Positions 1 through 8,682 of a stretch of DNA of 64,000 nucleotides are shown here, in pieces. The translations under genes were made by a program, and so were the position numbers. Position 1 is the first letter of the stretch; the number at the start of each line of letters is the position of its first letter. Under the pieces are notes generated by a model, which was given only the letters and a program-made list of their open reading frames with translations, was not told where the DNA came from and did not search any database. The DNA is taken from positions 124,001-188,000 of the forward strand of contig JAGB01000003.1 in assembly GCA_000526435.1 (NCBI GenBank), in the 5' to 3' direction. Source of the DNA: Caldicoprobacter oshimai DSM 21659. Its GTDB lineage: Bacteria; Bacillota; Clostridia; Caldicoprobacterales; Caldicoprobacteraceae.

Positions 1-167
1 CATTATAAAACCATACAACAATTTTTACTGATACACTGCATTCTGCCAGTTTGCTACATATCTGTAGTTTTATCCCATAAAATAAACATAAAAATAAATT
101 GTTCGAAAACGTTTTATCATTTTTATTAACTATTTAAAGAATAACATATAATTATTGTATTTGTCAA

Positions 168-185
168 TATATTTTTGAGAACGTT
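168..185. repeat. Target-site duplication, left copy
   Basis: The 18-bp sequence TATATTTTTGAGAACGTT recurs identically at 1998-2015, immediately outside the other end of the insertion sequence. The restored pre-insertion site contains a GAGAACGTTC core resembling a LacI-family operator half-palindrome. Confidence 0.7.
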
Positions 186-260
186 TGTTGTTATTCTGTG
201 ATAATGTCATATTGAAATTATTCTGATATAATGTCATACATGAGAGAGGAGATATTCAAC

Positions 261-1604
261 ATGACACAAAAAGAAATGACCCGTTTAAGAGTCATAAATC
301 AAACAATTGATAAAGTTATAACCATCAGAGAAGCTGCTGAGCTTCTAAACCTCAGTGAACGCCAAGTAATAAGGTTGAAAAAGGGGGTTTTGAAAGAAGG
401 ACCTGCGTTCATCATCCACAAAAACAGAGGTCGAAAGCCCCAGCATGCTCTCTCTGATGAACTTAAAAACACCATCATTAACCTTAAAAAAAGCGAAAAA
501 TACTGTGACGTAAACTTCAACCATTTCGTCGACTTACTTATGGAAAATGAAAACATTAAAGTAAGTTATTCCTCTGTATACAGAATTCTAACAAAAGAAG
601 GTATTAGCAGCCCTAGAAAACACCGTAAACGTAAAGCCCACCACAGAAGAAAAAGGATGCCCCAGAAAGGTATGCTCGTCCAAATAGATGCTTCTAAACA
701 CGATTGGATAGATGGACTCCCACCTTTTACCCTCCACGGGGCTATTGATGATGCCACAGGCGAAATACTCGCTCTATTCTTCACTCAACAAGAGTGTATG
801 GAAGGATACTTTGAAATCATACGTCAAATAATCACTAATCATGGCGTTCCCTTAAGCCTGTACTCTGACCGCCATACCATCTTCGTCTCTCCCAATGATG
901 GTAAACTTTCTATCGAAGAACAACTTGCAGGAAAAACAGTTAGCCTTACACAGTTCGGCAGAGCTATGGAAGAACTCGGCATCAATATAATCAAAGCCAG
1001 ATCCCCTCAGGCTAAAGGGCGTGTCGAAAAACTCTGGGATACTCTTCAGGATAGGTTGAAAGCCGAACTTAAAATCTATGGTATCAATTCAATTGAGGCT
1101 GCTAATGCTTTTTTACCCAGATTTATTCAATCCTACAACAAAAGATTCGGGGTTGAGCCTGAAAACCCACAGCCTGCGTTCAGGCCTCTTGACCCTGCTA
1201 TCAACCTCGACTATATCTTGTGCATCAAGGAACGTCGCACCATCATCGAAGGCTCTGCCTTCTCATACAAGGGGAAATATTATCAACTGGTCAAGGACGG
1301 CAAAAAAGTCCCTGCTATGCCCAAAGCTAAACTTACCGTCCTATTCAGCCCTAAAATAGGCGTAAAAGCTTTCTATGCCGGTACGATATATGATACCCTA
1401 ATACTCGAAGAACGACCTAAAAAACAAGCTTTACAGCAGTCTGAGCATAAATCAGAGAAGAAGCATAATCCCGTAAAACCGGCTCCTGACCACCCATGGA
1501 AACAACAGGCTCAAAAAAGGCCTAGAATCTCTTACGAAGAAACTGATCGCGAGATCCTTGAGATGCTAGACCAGCTGTTTAATTCCACACGAGCTTGGGC
1601 ATAG
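261..1604 (+). CDS. IS1202/ISNCY-family DDE transposase
   Basis: A 447-residue transposase that should cut and rejoin the ends of the surrounding element. An N-terminal helix-turn-helix (about residues 18-42, ITIREAAELLNLSERQVIRL) is followed by a basic linker and an RNase H-like rve core. The putative DDE triad is D143 (in QIDASKHDW), D203 (in LYSDRHT) and E256 (in GRVEKLWD). The ATG at 261 has AGAGGAG about 9 bases upstream, so it is preferred over the in-frame ATG at 231, which lies inside the transposase-binding-site region. The frame is open throughout, so the gene is probably functional. Family assignment rests on overall resemblance plus the long target duplication; no database was searched. 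Confidence 0.88.
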   Translation: MTQKEMTRLRVINQTIDKVITIREAAELLNLSERQVIRLKKGVLKEGPAFIIHKNRGRKPQHALSDELKNTIINLKKSEKYCDVNFNHFVDLLMENENIKVSYSSVYRILTKEGISSPRKHRKRKAHHRRKRMPQKGMLVQIDASKHDWIDGLPPFTLHGAIDDATGEILALFFTQQECMEGYFEIIRQIITNHGVPLSLYSDRHTIFVSPNDGKLSIEEQLAGKTVSLTQFGRAMEELGINIIKARSPQAKGRVEKLWDTLQDRLKAELKIYGINSIEAANAFLPRFIQSYNKRFGVEPENPQPAFRPLDPAINLDYILCIKERRTIIEGSAFSYKGKYYQLVKDGKKVPAMPKAKLTVLFSPKIGVKAFYAGTIYDTLILEERPKKQALQQSEHKSEKKHNPVKPAPDHPWKQQAQKRPRISYEETDREILEMLDQLFNSTRAWA

Positions 1605-1726
1605 CATTTTTATCTATCGCTTCTCCTATAGATTATCATACAAGCTTTGATAATATTTATCAAGGCCTAGTTTCTTATTGCCTTTTTTGCCCCCATAATA
1701 TAGTATTAAAAAGCCCTAGACTCAGA

Positions 1727-1809
1727 GTGCATGTCAAGTGGACCGTGGAATAAGTTGGAGTGACCCTAGAGCTTTGCTGCTTATGCCGCGAAAGCCACTT
1801 GACATGCAC
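1727..1809. repeat. Long hairpin in the insertion sequence tail
   Basis: A perfect 15-bp inverted repeat (1727-1741 and 1795-1809, arm GTGCATGTCAAGTGG) encloses 53 bases containing a smaller ATAAG/CTTAT pair. It lies between the transposase stop and the right end of the insertion sequence. Function is unknown; it could be a structured RNA or a transcription barrier. Confidence 0.6.
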
Positions 1810-1833
1810 CCCCTTGGGTAAGCTTTTGCCTAT

Positions 1834-1860
1834 GCCGGTGGGTGTATTACACCCACCGGC
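1834..1860. terminator. GC-rich hairpin, probable transcription stop in the insertion sequence
   Basis: Perfect 12-bp stem GCCGGTGGGTGT with its complement and a 3-base ATT loop. There is no strong T-tract, so it may act as a pause or protective hairpin rather than a classic intrinsic terminator. Confidence 0.5.
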
Positions 1861-1997
1861 CTGCCTAGCGGCGAGCGTCAAAATTTCTAATAGCTTTGCT
1901 ATAAATTATCTCTGTAATATTTTTTAAAACCCATAGTTGACATTTTTACTGAATAAAATTATCCTTTTTGAGGTGACATTTTCACAGACTATTGACA

Positions 1998-2015
1998 TAT
2001 ATTTTTGAGAACGTT
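1998..2015. repeat. Target-site duplication, right copy
   Basis: Identical to 168-185. It abuts the right terminal inverted repeat of the insertion sequence. Confidence 0.7.
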
Positions 2016-2141
2016 CCTCGAATAGGTGTATCTCAGATACTATGCATTGTCTTACTTTGGTTTTTGTCAAAGTTAAATTGTAAACTCTTGTTATTTTTAT
2101 ACGGGCATGTTAAAATTTAAGCAAATCGTAAGGAGTATTAA

Positions 2142-2189
2142 ATGCAGGCAGTAATTATTAAATTAAAATTTACACGAAGTAAAGGCTGA
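2142..2189 (+). pseudogene. 15-codon remnant with a good ribosome site
   Basis: AAGGAG followed by ATG opens a 15-codon frame (starting MQAVIIKLKF) that soon ends in TGA. It reads like the first codons of a dehydrogenase-type gene truncated by deletion, or a short leader peptide ahead of the esterase operon. Too short to identify. Confidence 0.25.
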
Positions 2190-2269
2190 CGTGTTTGTTG
2201 GAATCCACCGGGTAAAGTATGTAAATGTGTTAGCTTACTATTAAACAAATTCCAAAGAAGGGGTTGATT

Positions 2270-4150
2270 ATGGCACTCAGACTGCCTCGACTGATAAGTG
2301 ACGGCATGGTATTGCAGAGGGACAAAAAGATAAAGATTTGGGGCTGGGCTTTGCCGGATGAAACTGTAACGGTGAACTTTATGGGCAAATCGTATAGTAC
2401 CGCGGCTGACGCCGAAGGAAAATGGGAGGTACTGCTGCCCAAATTACCAGCAGGTGGGCCCTATTCAATGGAAATAACAGCCTCCCAGCAACGTATTATC
2501 ATAAAAAACGTATTGATTGGGGATGTTTGGATCTGTTCAGGGCAGTCAAACATGGTTATACCCATGGAGAGGGTAAAAGATGTTTATGAGGATGAGATAG
2601 CCAATTGCGATAATCCTTTTATAAGGCAGTTTACAGTTCCAGACAGATACGATTTTAAGGGCCCCAGAGAAGATCTGGATGATGGCAGCTGGGAGCCGTT
2701 AAATGCAGATACCGTCCTGAGATTTTCGGCAGTGGGGTATTTCTTTGCAAAAGCGTTGTTTGCAAAGTACGGCGTTCCTATAGGTTTGATAAAAGCCTGC
2801 GTTGGCGGAACGCCAATAGAAGCGTGGATGAGCGAGGAAGCTGTAAGACAGTTTCCCGGGAATATGGAAGTGGTTGAACAGCTAAGGGTTGACGGTTATA
2901 TAGACAGCATAAAGAAAATGGAGGAAGCCAAAGTAAGTGCCTGGTTTGAAAACGTAAACAAAAACGATAGAGGTATCCAAAAAGGCCAACTGCCGTGGTT
3001 CGACCCGGGATATGATGCCTCGAACTGGCAAACGGTGAAACTACCGGCTTCATGGAAAGAAATGGGACTGGATTCTGTAAAGGGAGCGGTATGGTTCAGA
3101 AAGGAAATCGATGTGCCTGCTTTTATGGCTGGCAAACCGGCAAAGCTTTATATGGGTACGATAGTGGACAGCGATTGGACGTACATTAACGGCGTTTTAG
3201 TAGGTTCTACCTCATATCGTTATCCTCCGCGGAAATACGAGGTTCCCGCAGGCCTTCTCAAAGCAGGTAAAAATGTAATTGCCTTAAGGGTTATAAGCAA
3301 CGACGGTAACGGCGAATTTGTTAAGGGCAAGATATACAGGCTTTTCAGCGATGGTCAGGAAATTAACCTGGAAGGAGAATGGCAGTGCAGGGTGGGAGCG
3401 GCAGTGAACGAACCGTTGCCGCCTGTAACCTTCTTTCAGTATAAGCCAACAGGTTTGTTTAATGGCATGATCGCGCCGCTTTTAAACTACGGCATCAAAG
3501 GTGTTATATGGTACCAGGGCGAATCCAACACCGATAATCCAAAAGGATACAGCAAGAAGTTTTCTGCCATGATAGCGGACTGGAGGAAGAAATGGGGGCA
3601 GGGCGATTTTCCCTTCCTCTATGTGCAGCTGGCAAACTTCATGGAGGCAAAAGATCAGCCTTCCGAAAGCCAATGGGCCCAGCTGAGAGAAGAACAGCGA
3701 AGGGCGCTGTGCCTTCCCAATACGGGTATGGCCGTGGCCATTGACCTTGGAGAATGGAATGACCTGCATCCGTTAAACAAAAAAGATGTGGGAGAAAGGC
3801 TTGCCCTACTTGCCCGAAAGCTGGCATACGGCGAAAAAGACCTGGTGGCCTCAGGCCCACTTTATAAATCCATGAGGGTAGAAGGTAACAAAGCTATAAT
3901 CGAGTTTTCCAATATAGGCAGCGGATTGATGGTAAAAGGCGGTGGTCAGCTAAAGCACTTTGCAATAGCCGGCCGAGATAAAAAGTTCGTATGGGCAAAG
4001 GCCATCATAGAAGATGATCGCGTAGTAGTTTGGCACGATGATATTCCAAATCCCGTTGCAGTACGGTATGCATGGGCCGATAACCCGGAGGGAGCTAACC
4101 TTTACAACAGGGAAGGCTTGCCCGCTTCGCCCTTTACAACTGAAGAATAA
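2270..4150 (+). CDS. Sialate O-acetylesterase-family SGNH hydrolase
   Basis: A 626-residue carbohydrate esterase that would remove acetyl groups from sugars. An N-terminal beta-sandwich leads to the SGNH block I motif GQSNM (about residues 91-95, catalytic Ser). Next come GGTPIEAW and a galactose-binding-like insert (about 270-365), then GVIWYQGES, and DLHP near residue 500 supplying the Asp/His pair. There is no signal peptide, so it probably acts on imported oligosaccharides in the cytoplasm. The ATG at 2270 has AAGGGG 6-7 bases upstream; an in-frame TTG at 2264 is less likely. It pairs with the deacetylase 25 bases downstream. The upstream insertion sequence may have altered its promoter. 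The family is secure; the true substrate (sialic acid, xylan or pectin acetyl groups) is not. Confidence 0.87.
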   Translation: MALRLPRLISDGMVLQRDKKIKIWGWALPDETVTVNFMGKSYSTAADAEGKWEVLLPKLPAGGPYSMEITASQQRIIIKNVLIGDVWICSGQSNMVIPMERVKDVYEDEIANCDNPFIRQFTVPDRYDFKGPREDLDDGSWEPLNADTVLRFSAVGYFFAKALFAKYGVPIGLIKACVGGTPIEAWMSEEAVRQFPGNMEVVEQLRVDGYIDSIKKMEEAKVSAWFENVNKNDRGIQKGQLPWFDPGYDASNWQTVKLPASWKEMGLDSVKGAVWFRKEIDVPAFMAGKPAKLYMGTIVDSDWTYINGVLVGSTSYRYPPRKYEVPAGLLKAGKNVIALRVISNDGNGEFVKGKIYRLFSDGQEINLEGEWQCRVGAAVNEPLPPVTFFQYKPTGLFNGMIAPLLNYGIKGVIWYQGESNTDNPKGYSKKFSAMIADWRKKWGQGDFPFLYVQLANFMEAKDQPSESQWAQLREEQRRALCLPNTGMAVAIDLGEWNDLHPLNKKDVGERLALLARKLAYGEKDLVASGPLYKSMRVEGNKAIIEFSNIGSGLMVKGGGQLKHFAIAGRDKKFVWAKAIIEDDRVVVWHDDIPNPVAVRYAWADNPEGANLYNREGLPASPFTTEE

Positions 4151-4175
4151 AATGCTGTTTAACGAGGTGATAACG

Positions 4176-4973
4176 ATGAACATCAAATTCGATCTGTTCC
4201 CTCACGGAAAAACAAAAGCCTTGACCATGAGCTACGATGATGGACAGATATTTGACAGAAGGTTGGTTGAAATTTTTAACAGGTACGGAATAAAGGGGAC
4301 TTTCCATTTAAACTCTGGGAATCTGGGGAAGGAGCCTTTTGTTTCGCCAGATGAGGTAGCGCAGCTATACCATGGCCACGAGGTATCAGTTCACACAAGA
4401 ACCCATCCATTTTTAGATTGTATACCCGTTGAAGCAGTAGTGGAAGAAATAATGGAGGACAGAAAGGCCCTGGAGTCCTTAGTTGGATACCCCGTAAAAG
4501 GAATGTCCTATCCCTTTGGGGTCTACAACCAAAAGATTGTAGACATGCTGCCCGGCCTGGGCATTGAATACGCAAGGACCGTTACATCCCATAAAGATTT
4601 TCGTATACCCGATAACTTTTTAACCTGGTCGCCAACTTGCCACCATAACGATAATTTAATGGAGATGGGACGAAGGTTTCTGGAGTATAAATATGAAGGA
4701 AAGCTAAAGCTTATGTATGTATGGGGACACAGCTTCGAATTTGAAAGGCAGAATAACTGGCAGCTTATAGAAGATTTTTGTAAGCTTATGTCAGGCAGGG
4801 AGGATATCTGGTACGCTACCAATATCGAGATAGTAAGATACATAAAAGCGCTAAGAGCCCTTGAATTCTCGGCAAAAGGGGATGTAATATATAACCCCTC
4901 GGCCATATCCGTTTGGTTGAAAGTAGACAATCAGCCCGTTGAGATAAAAAGCGGTCAAACCGTAAGGCTGTAA
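4176..4973 (+). CDS. Polysaccharide deacetylase (NodB-fold) family protein
   Basis: A 265-residue NodB-fold deacetylase, predicted to remove N- or O-acetyl groups from carbohydrates with a divalent metal. Motif 1 (TMSYDDG, Asp21-Asp22) supplies the catalytic base and a metal ligand. Motif 2 (HTRTH, His73 and His77) supplies metal ligands, and motif 3 (SYPFG) follows. There is no signal peptide. The start at 4176 is chosen for GAGGTGA 5 bases upstream; the longer open frame from 4038 overlaps the preceding esterase. The two genes are one operon with complementary deacetylating activities. The substrate is unknown. Confidence 0.87.
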   Translation: MNIKFDLFPHGKTKALTMSYDDGQIFDRRLVEIFNRYGIKGTFHLNSGNLGKEPFVSPDEVAQLYHGHEVSVHTRTHPFLDCIPVEAVVEEIMEDRKALESLVGYPVKGMSYPFGVYNQKIVDMLPGLGIEYARTVTSHKDFRIPDNFLTWSPTCHHNDNLMEMGRRFLEYKYEGKLKLMYVWGHSFEFERQNNWQLIEDFCKLMSGREDIWYATNIEIVRYIKALRALEFSAKGDVIYNPSAISVWLKVDNQPVEIKSGQTVRL

Positions 4974-5012
4974 AGCGGCCGTACAGTTCGAAAATATCAT
5001 AAAAGCCGTTGG

Positions 5013-5041
5013 TGAAGGGCTTTATATGCCCTTCATTTTAT
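5013..5041 (+). terminator. Intrinsic terminator of the esterase/deacetylase operon
   Basis: A 7-bp stem GAAGGGC/GCCCTTC (5014-5020 and 5028-5034) is followed by ATTTTATTA, 40 bases after the deacetylase stop codon. Confidence 0.8.
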
Positions 5042-5094
5042 TATGGGCAGTTATCCAGGATAAGAGCCAGTATAGATAGACTGTGGTGATACCA

Positions 5095-5574
5095 TTATTG
5101 TACAATTAATATCGAGTATGAAATGTCGCGATTATCTGTTATTGACTTTAGCAGGCTTTTTAGCTTCTCGATCGATTTTCTGTCGTTGTTCAGTATTTCG
5201 CCTACAACGTCCCTCGACCTGTCGTCTAGGTCGCCCCTTAGGACTTTCTCGGCCATGTTGACCCCTTGAGTTTCCCCTTCAATGGCCTTTTCTATGATCT
5301 TGGCCGTATCCGGGTGAGACCCCAAATCCATATTGATTTTTATTTCCCCCACCTTTCTCTTCAGCCCCAGATTCTCCTCCGGCTTTCCCCCGATATCCTG
5401 AATATAACTTGCCAATCTACTTATGTTTTCCCTGTGCTGTTTCTGTACTTCTTTGAAAACCTGCCTGACATTCTCTTCATCCAACCTGGATAAAAAGTTG
5501 TTAAAGCTCTCAACTGCCATATATTCTCCCTGTAATAGCTGGTTTAGGGATTTTATGGCCTCACCGTTGTGCAT
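5095..5574 (-). CDS. Ferritin-like DUF2383-type protein
   Basis: A 159-residue, mostly helical protein of the ferritin-like four-helix bundle type often labelled DUF2383 in spore formers. Helices with spaced Glu/His residues appear at about 5-35 (LNQLLQGEYMAVESFNNFL), 38-62 (KEVQKQHRENISRLASYI), 88-110 and 120-148. The long helices and metal-type E/H spacing support the fold; metal binding is not proven. A good GGAGG precedes the ATG at 5574. It is a single gene, convergent with the carbohydrate operon. Confidence 0.7.
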   Translation of the reverse strand: MHNGEAIKSLNQLLQGEYMAVESFNNFLSRLDEENVRQVFKEVQKQHRENISRLASYIQDIGGKPEENLGLKRKVGEIKINMDLGSHPDTAKIIEKAIEGETQGVNMAEKVLRGDLDDRSRDVVGEILNNDRKSIEKLKSLLKSITDNRDISYSILIVQ

Positions 5575-5783
5575 CCTTTATCCTCCTTGTCATAACCTTA
5601 TTCTAACCATTATTTTTTACTTAAAGAAAAAATTTAATGCGAAAATTTAGCTTCGAACATACGGCTTAACCCCGCCCTTCTTTTCTTTCCAACATAAGCA
5701 AAGCCTATAAAAGGGGTAACCGAATTGGCCTGCATAATTCAATGCATAACCCTTAAACCAGCTATCAAACGCCTGAAGTAAAT

Positions 5784-5888
5784 ATGAGTGATGCCGTTTT
5801 AGAGGCGATAAAAAATTTACCGGTTAAAGAAAATACCGATGGTCCTTGGGCACTTGCCGGCGTATTGCAATATGGAATTTTCATATAA
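5784..5888 (+). pseudogene. 34-codon orphan frame, possibly a gene fragment
   Basis: A short open frame (MSDAVLEAIKNLPVKENTDG and on, including PWALAGVLQYG) has protein-like composition but no ribosome site at its ATG. The rest of the 450-base gap (5575-6025) shows no other gene. It is probably the remnant of a deleted gene. Confidence 0.25.
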
Positions 5889-6025
5889 CTTTCGATAAGA
5901 GCAACGTAAAATACAATGTATACCAATATAGTAATAATAGTATAATATAATTACAGGTTATGGCTAATTCAGAAAAAGCGGTAGGGATTTACTAAAAACC
6001 CGTTAGCAATTTAATACCTGGGAGG

Positions 6026-6791
6026 GTGGCATCCATAAAAAGCATTAAAGCGCCATTGCTATCGATATTCAAAAAGGTACCTTTCCCGGCCATAATGACG
6101 ATAATCTCCTTCCTTCTATTTACGACGGGGGTATATGCCCTTGTAACCATGGAAACAGTGGAACCGTACTATTTCGAAGGCTTAATATTCGCCGTACCCT
6201 TTATAGCCTTTGGACTGGTCACCTTTTTTACCGTAAACGAAAAGTTAAAAATGGGCATTTCATCTGCCATAACAGCCGTATTGATCGTTGTTTTGGGCTT
6301 TACATCGTTATTGGCGTTTATTATATATAACTGTTGATGCGGCGACCACTACAATTAACGATACAGATAAGTACCAAAGAGTATTAAAGGTGACAAGCTA
6401 TCCAGATAATCCCTTAATTCAACACTTCACCGAAAAGATCCCCGGTGATGCGAAAAATATCGTATTTCAATACTATCCCGGATTTTTACAAGGCGGTACA
6501 TTGTGGGGTTTAAGATTCCAAGCCGATCCAAATTCCATAGAGAATTATATTTACAGATTATCGAAAATGGCAAAGTGTATAGGTAAACCGAAAGACAGCC
6601 AAGCCCAATCAAACGGCATATTCTCAGGTACATTCACAAGCCTGGGCTATTTTGATTTGCCGGAAGATTTCATAATCTTTGTCATTTACAGCAAGCCTTA
6701 CAAACCCGATGATTGGAACCACGGCCAATTAAGCCTGGCCGCTGTTAGCCAGCAGAGAAACGAGGTCATATTTCTTGCAGAAGACTGGTAA
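6026..6791 (+). pseudogene. Frameshifted membrane protein with soluble C-terminal domain
   Basis: Two frames appear to be halves of one gene. The first (6026-6337) encodes three hydrophobic segments (about residues 22-43, 48-70 and 78-100). The second, from about 6318 to 6791, encodes a soluble domain beginning TVDAATTTINDTDKYQRVLK and running to a TAA. They meet in different frames at a TATATATA run (6322-6329), where a small slippage would rejoin them. The TM-then-domain layout is what one protein would look like. A GGGAGG sits directly against the GTG at 6026, so the true start is unclear. The function is not recognised. Confidence 0.55.
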
Positions 6792-6812
6792 CGAGAACTT
6801 TAGCACATATTC

Positions 6813-6986
6813 GTGAACCTCTTGAACGTATCCAAGGTAAAAGACCTATATACCACCCATTGGCCGGAAGCTGTCCCGCAGTTCCGCAAAGATGATAAAA
6901 TAAGCAGTTATACTTATATCCACCAAAACGCTCATGAATTATATACAGGAATTTTCCGAGAAGTTAATGATGAGCACTTCCCATAA
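6813..6986 (+). pseudogene. 57-codon orphan frame, probable gene fragment
   Basis: Just after the frameshifted gene, a GTG-initiated frame with protein-like composition (DLYTTHWPEAVPQFRKDD, then YTYIHQNAHELYTGIF) runs to a TAA. It has no ribosome site and is preceded by stops in frame. It is probably the tail of a deleted gene. The remaining bases to 7321 are AT-rich with nothing recognised. Confidence 0.3.
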
Positions 6987-7321
6987 TCCCTCAACTATTT
7001 TACTATAGTTTAAAACAAAGCGCTAACCTGCGAAAAAGTTTTTTCAAAATCACTCAATTTATTATCCATGCAAACAATTTTTGCATAGATACAGGTTTTT
7101 ATGATGGATGGATATATTGGGTCTAAATGTAATAACTAATCCATAACAAATAAGTACGGTTATTAACTTGATTGCATACACGAAACAATATAAGCTGATT
7201 CAAACTGTTTATACAAAAATCCCATCAAAGCTGGGTTCTACCTCAATGTGGAAAAGGTTTTTGTAATATAGAGAAGATAACTCAACCCATTATTTACACG
7301 TTATTACCTAATTGTATGAAT

Positions 7322-7777
7322 TTAACTCATCTCAAATACATGAAAATGAAAATCCTCTGGTATAATAGAACGGATATACTCTATTTCGTCTTCAGTTAAG
7401 CCCTCAGCAGCAAATTCGCTACCATAATGCTCCGATGAAAAAACAAATTTGTCTCCATCCATCAGAAAGATGCTAAACCACTTTATCTTGCCTTCCTCAT
7501 CAAAAGGGTTGTACATCAATTCAAATATGAATTCCTCGGTAATTTCTCCAACAAAAACCTTCATGTTAGTTATATCGGTCTCAAGCGTCTCGCCAAAAAC
7601 CTTTGCGCTATTTATTGCCACTTCTTCGTCATTCCAGCAGTCAATTCTAAAATGAGTACATTTTTTTATAAAATAAGATATCAATGGTTCCCAAAAATCA
7701 TAATTAGCGGGAATAATAGTCCCGCGCTTTGTTACGCGCCCTTGCACTACCTCAAAATGTGTAGAATATTTTTTCAT
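7322..7777 (-). CDS. Hypothetical protein, 151 residues
   Basis: An acidic soluble protein with no recognised family. There is no signal peptide, membrane segment or obvious catalytic motif. The first 30 residues are basic, and the rest has alternating beta/helix character with many Glu and Phe residues. GGAGGG 7 bases before the ATG at 7777 and a clean frame support real coding. It stands alone between non-coding stretches in an accessory region, which suggests an acquired or orphan gene. Confidence 0.6.
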   Translation of the reverse strand: MKKYSTHFEVVQGRVTKRGTIIPANYDFWEPLISYFIKKCTHFRIDCWNDEEVAINSAKVFGETLETDITNMKVFVGEITEEFIFELMYNPFDEEGKIKWFSIFLMDGDKFVFSSEHYGSEFAAEGLTEDEIEYIRSIIPEDFHFHVFEMS

Positions 7778-7973
7778 CCCTTATCCCTCCATTACGCTAT
7801 AAGATAGCAGATATTAAAATGCACTATTTTTACAGTTTTACGAAATTTTTACTGGTATCATTTTAACATAGAGGAAGTTTAAGTCAAATTTATTATGTAA
7901 ATTCCTTCTAGCTAGTTCTTATTAAAAAGTCAAAATTTTTTATTAAAATTTATTAAACCAAAAAAATTCCCTA

Positions 7974-8022
7974 TTGGATGTCCAATTATAAAAAACAATA
8001 AAACCAGGGTTGACGTCCAACC
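7974..8022. promoter_or_regulatory. Two palindromes upstream of a remnant frame
   Basis: TTGGATGTCCAA (7974-7985) and GGTTGACGTCCAACC (8008-8022) are separate dyads, 22 bases apart, upstream of a strong ribosome site at 8065. They look like operator half-sites or decayed insertion-sequence ends. No owner can be named. Confidence 0.3.
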
Positions 8023-8077
8023 GAAATAATAATATATTCGACTTCCCGTTGGAAAAATCCTGACAGGAGGTTAAAAA

Positions 8078-8149
8078 ATGTTAAGATTCGATATTTGGAT
8101 TGCCACGGGTATTACGGCTCATAATCTATGGACACTGGCTCAATTATGA
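8078..8149 (+). pseudogene. 23-codon remnant, transposase C-terminus-like
   Basis: AGGAGGT sits 7 bases before an ATG, which opens a 23-residue frame (MLRFDIWIATGITAHNLWTL and on). Its HNLWTLAQL ending resembles the C-terminal helix of several transposases. The good ribosome site joined to a C-terminus-like piece suggests an internal deletion of an insertion sequence. Confidence 0.3.
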
Positions 8150-8302
8150 TATATAAGAGGCAAAAGGGATGTATAAATCGTAATATTGGCAACAATATAA
8201 CCTGTGTAACCACACTATTGTTCCGCTTCACTACAATGAATCAAGTGTAACATCTTGAAGTACGACTTTTTCATATGGAAACTAACTAGAAGGAGTGGGG
8301 AT

Positions 8303-8490
8303 GGCTCAACCCCTTTTTAACCAATTATATGGACTTAACTTTGAAGGACGTATATAATAGTCTCCTTAACGCCAATGGAAATGATAAGGCCCTTTGTCCT
8401 GGCAGTCAAGTGTAAAGGCTAAAGCCCGTGCTATGCACGCCCTTGACAACCAACCCGCAGGACCTTTGGTATTCGTTAAGGGGTTAAGGG
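8303..8490. repeat. Nested inverted-repeat element (structured RNA or MITE candidate)
   Basis: Four perfect inverted repeats are nested about one centre: CGTGC/GCACG (8427-8439, 3-base loop), GTCAAG/CTTGAC (8405-8410, 8442-8447), GTCCTG/CAGGAC (8396-8401, 8458-8463) and CCTTAACG/CGTTAAGG (8364-8371, 8474-8481). AACCCCTT near 8307 and AAGGGGTT near 8480 could extend or compete with the outermost stem. No coding frame covers it. The other parts of the 905-base gap (7778-8682) show only the remnants listed separately. Confidence 0.5.
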
Positions 8491-8682
8491 TAATGTACAA
8501 GGATAAGATCACCATGTAATATTTTACCTCCGTTGGAATTTAATTAAAAAATTTGACAAAGTAAGTTTTTGGGTGTTGAAATATATTTGGTTACTAACAT
8601 AGGAGGAAAATCAGTTTACACAAAAATATTTAACAGAGCCTTTTTATTTTAACGCTTTGGCTATTACGTATTTCAAAAATCT

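Larger units (their letters stand above)
186..1997 (+). mobile_element. IS1202/ISNCY-like insertion sequence with 18-bp target duplication
   Basis: Seen: imperfect 24-bp terminal inverted repeats (186-209 and 1974-1997, about 19 of 24 matching), both starting TGT and sharing CTGTGA-x-AATGTCA. A second, similar internal site lies near each end (about 218-238 and 1936-1956), as expected of iterated transposase-binding sites. Directly outside both ends is the same 18-bp sequence TATATTTTTGAGAACGTT (168-185 and 1998-2015), best read as a target-site duplication. One intact transposase gene lies inside. Known: some IS1202-group elements make unusually long target duplications. Inferred: a fairly recent single insertion into the control region upstream of 2270. 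The exact ends could shift by a base or two. Confidence 0.75.

Noticed and set aside
106..115. AAAACGTTTT palindrome as a CcpA cre site
   Set aside because: The flanks do not fit the TGWAANCGNTNWCA consensus well, and there is no gene on the left side in the window; mentioned only as a possible LacI-type site.
1078..1359. Second open frame within the transposase gene
   Set aside because: It is a shadow in another frame of the conserved DDE transposase, with no ribosome site.
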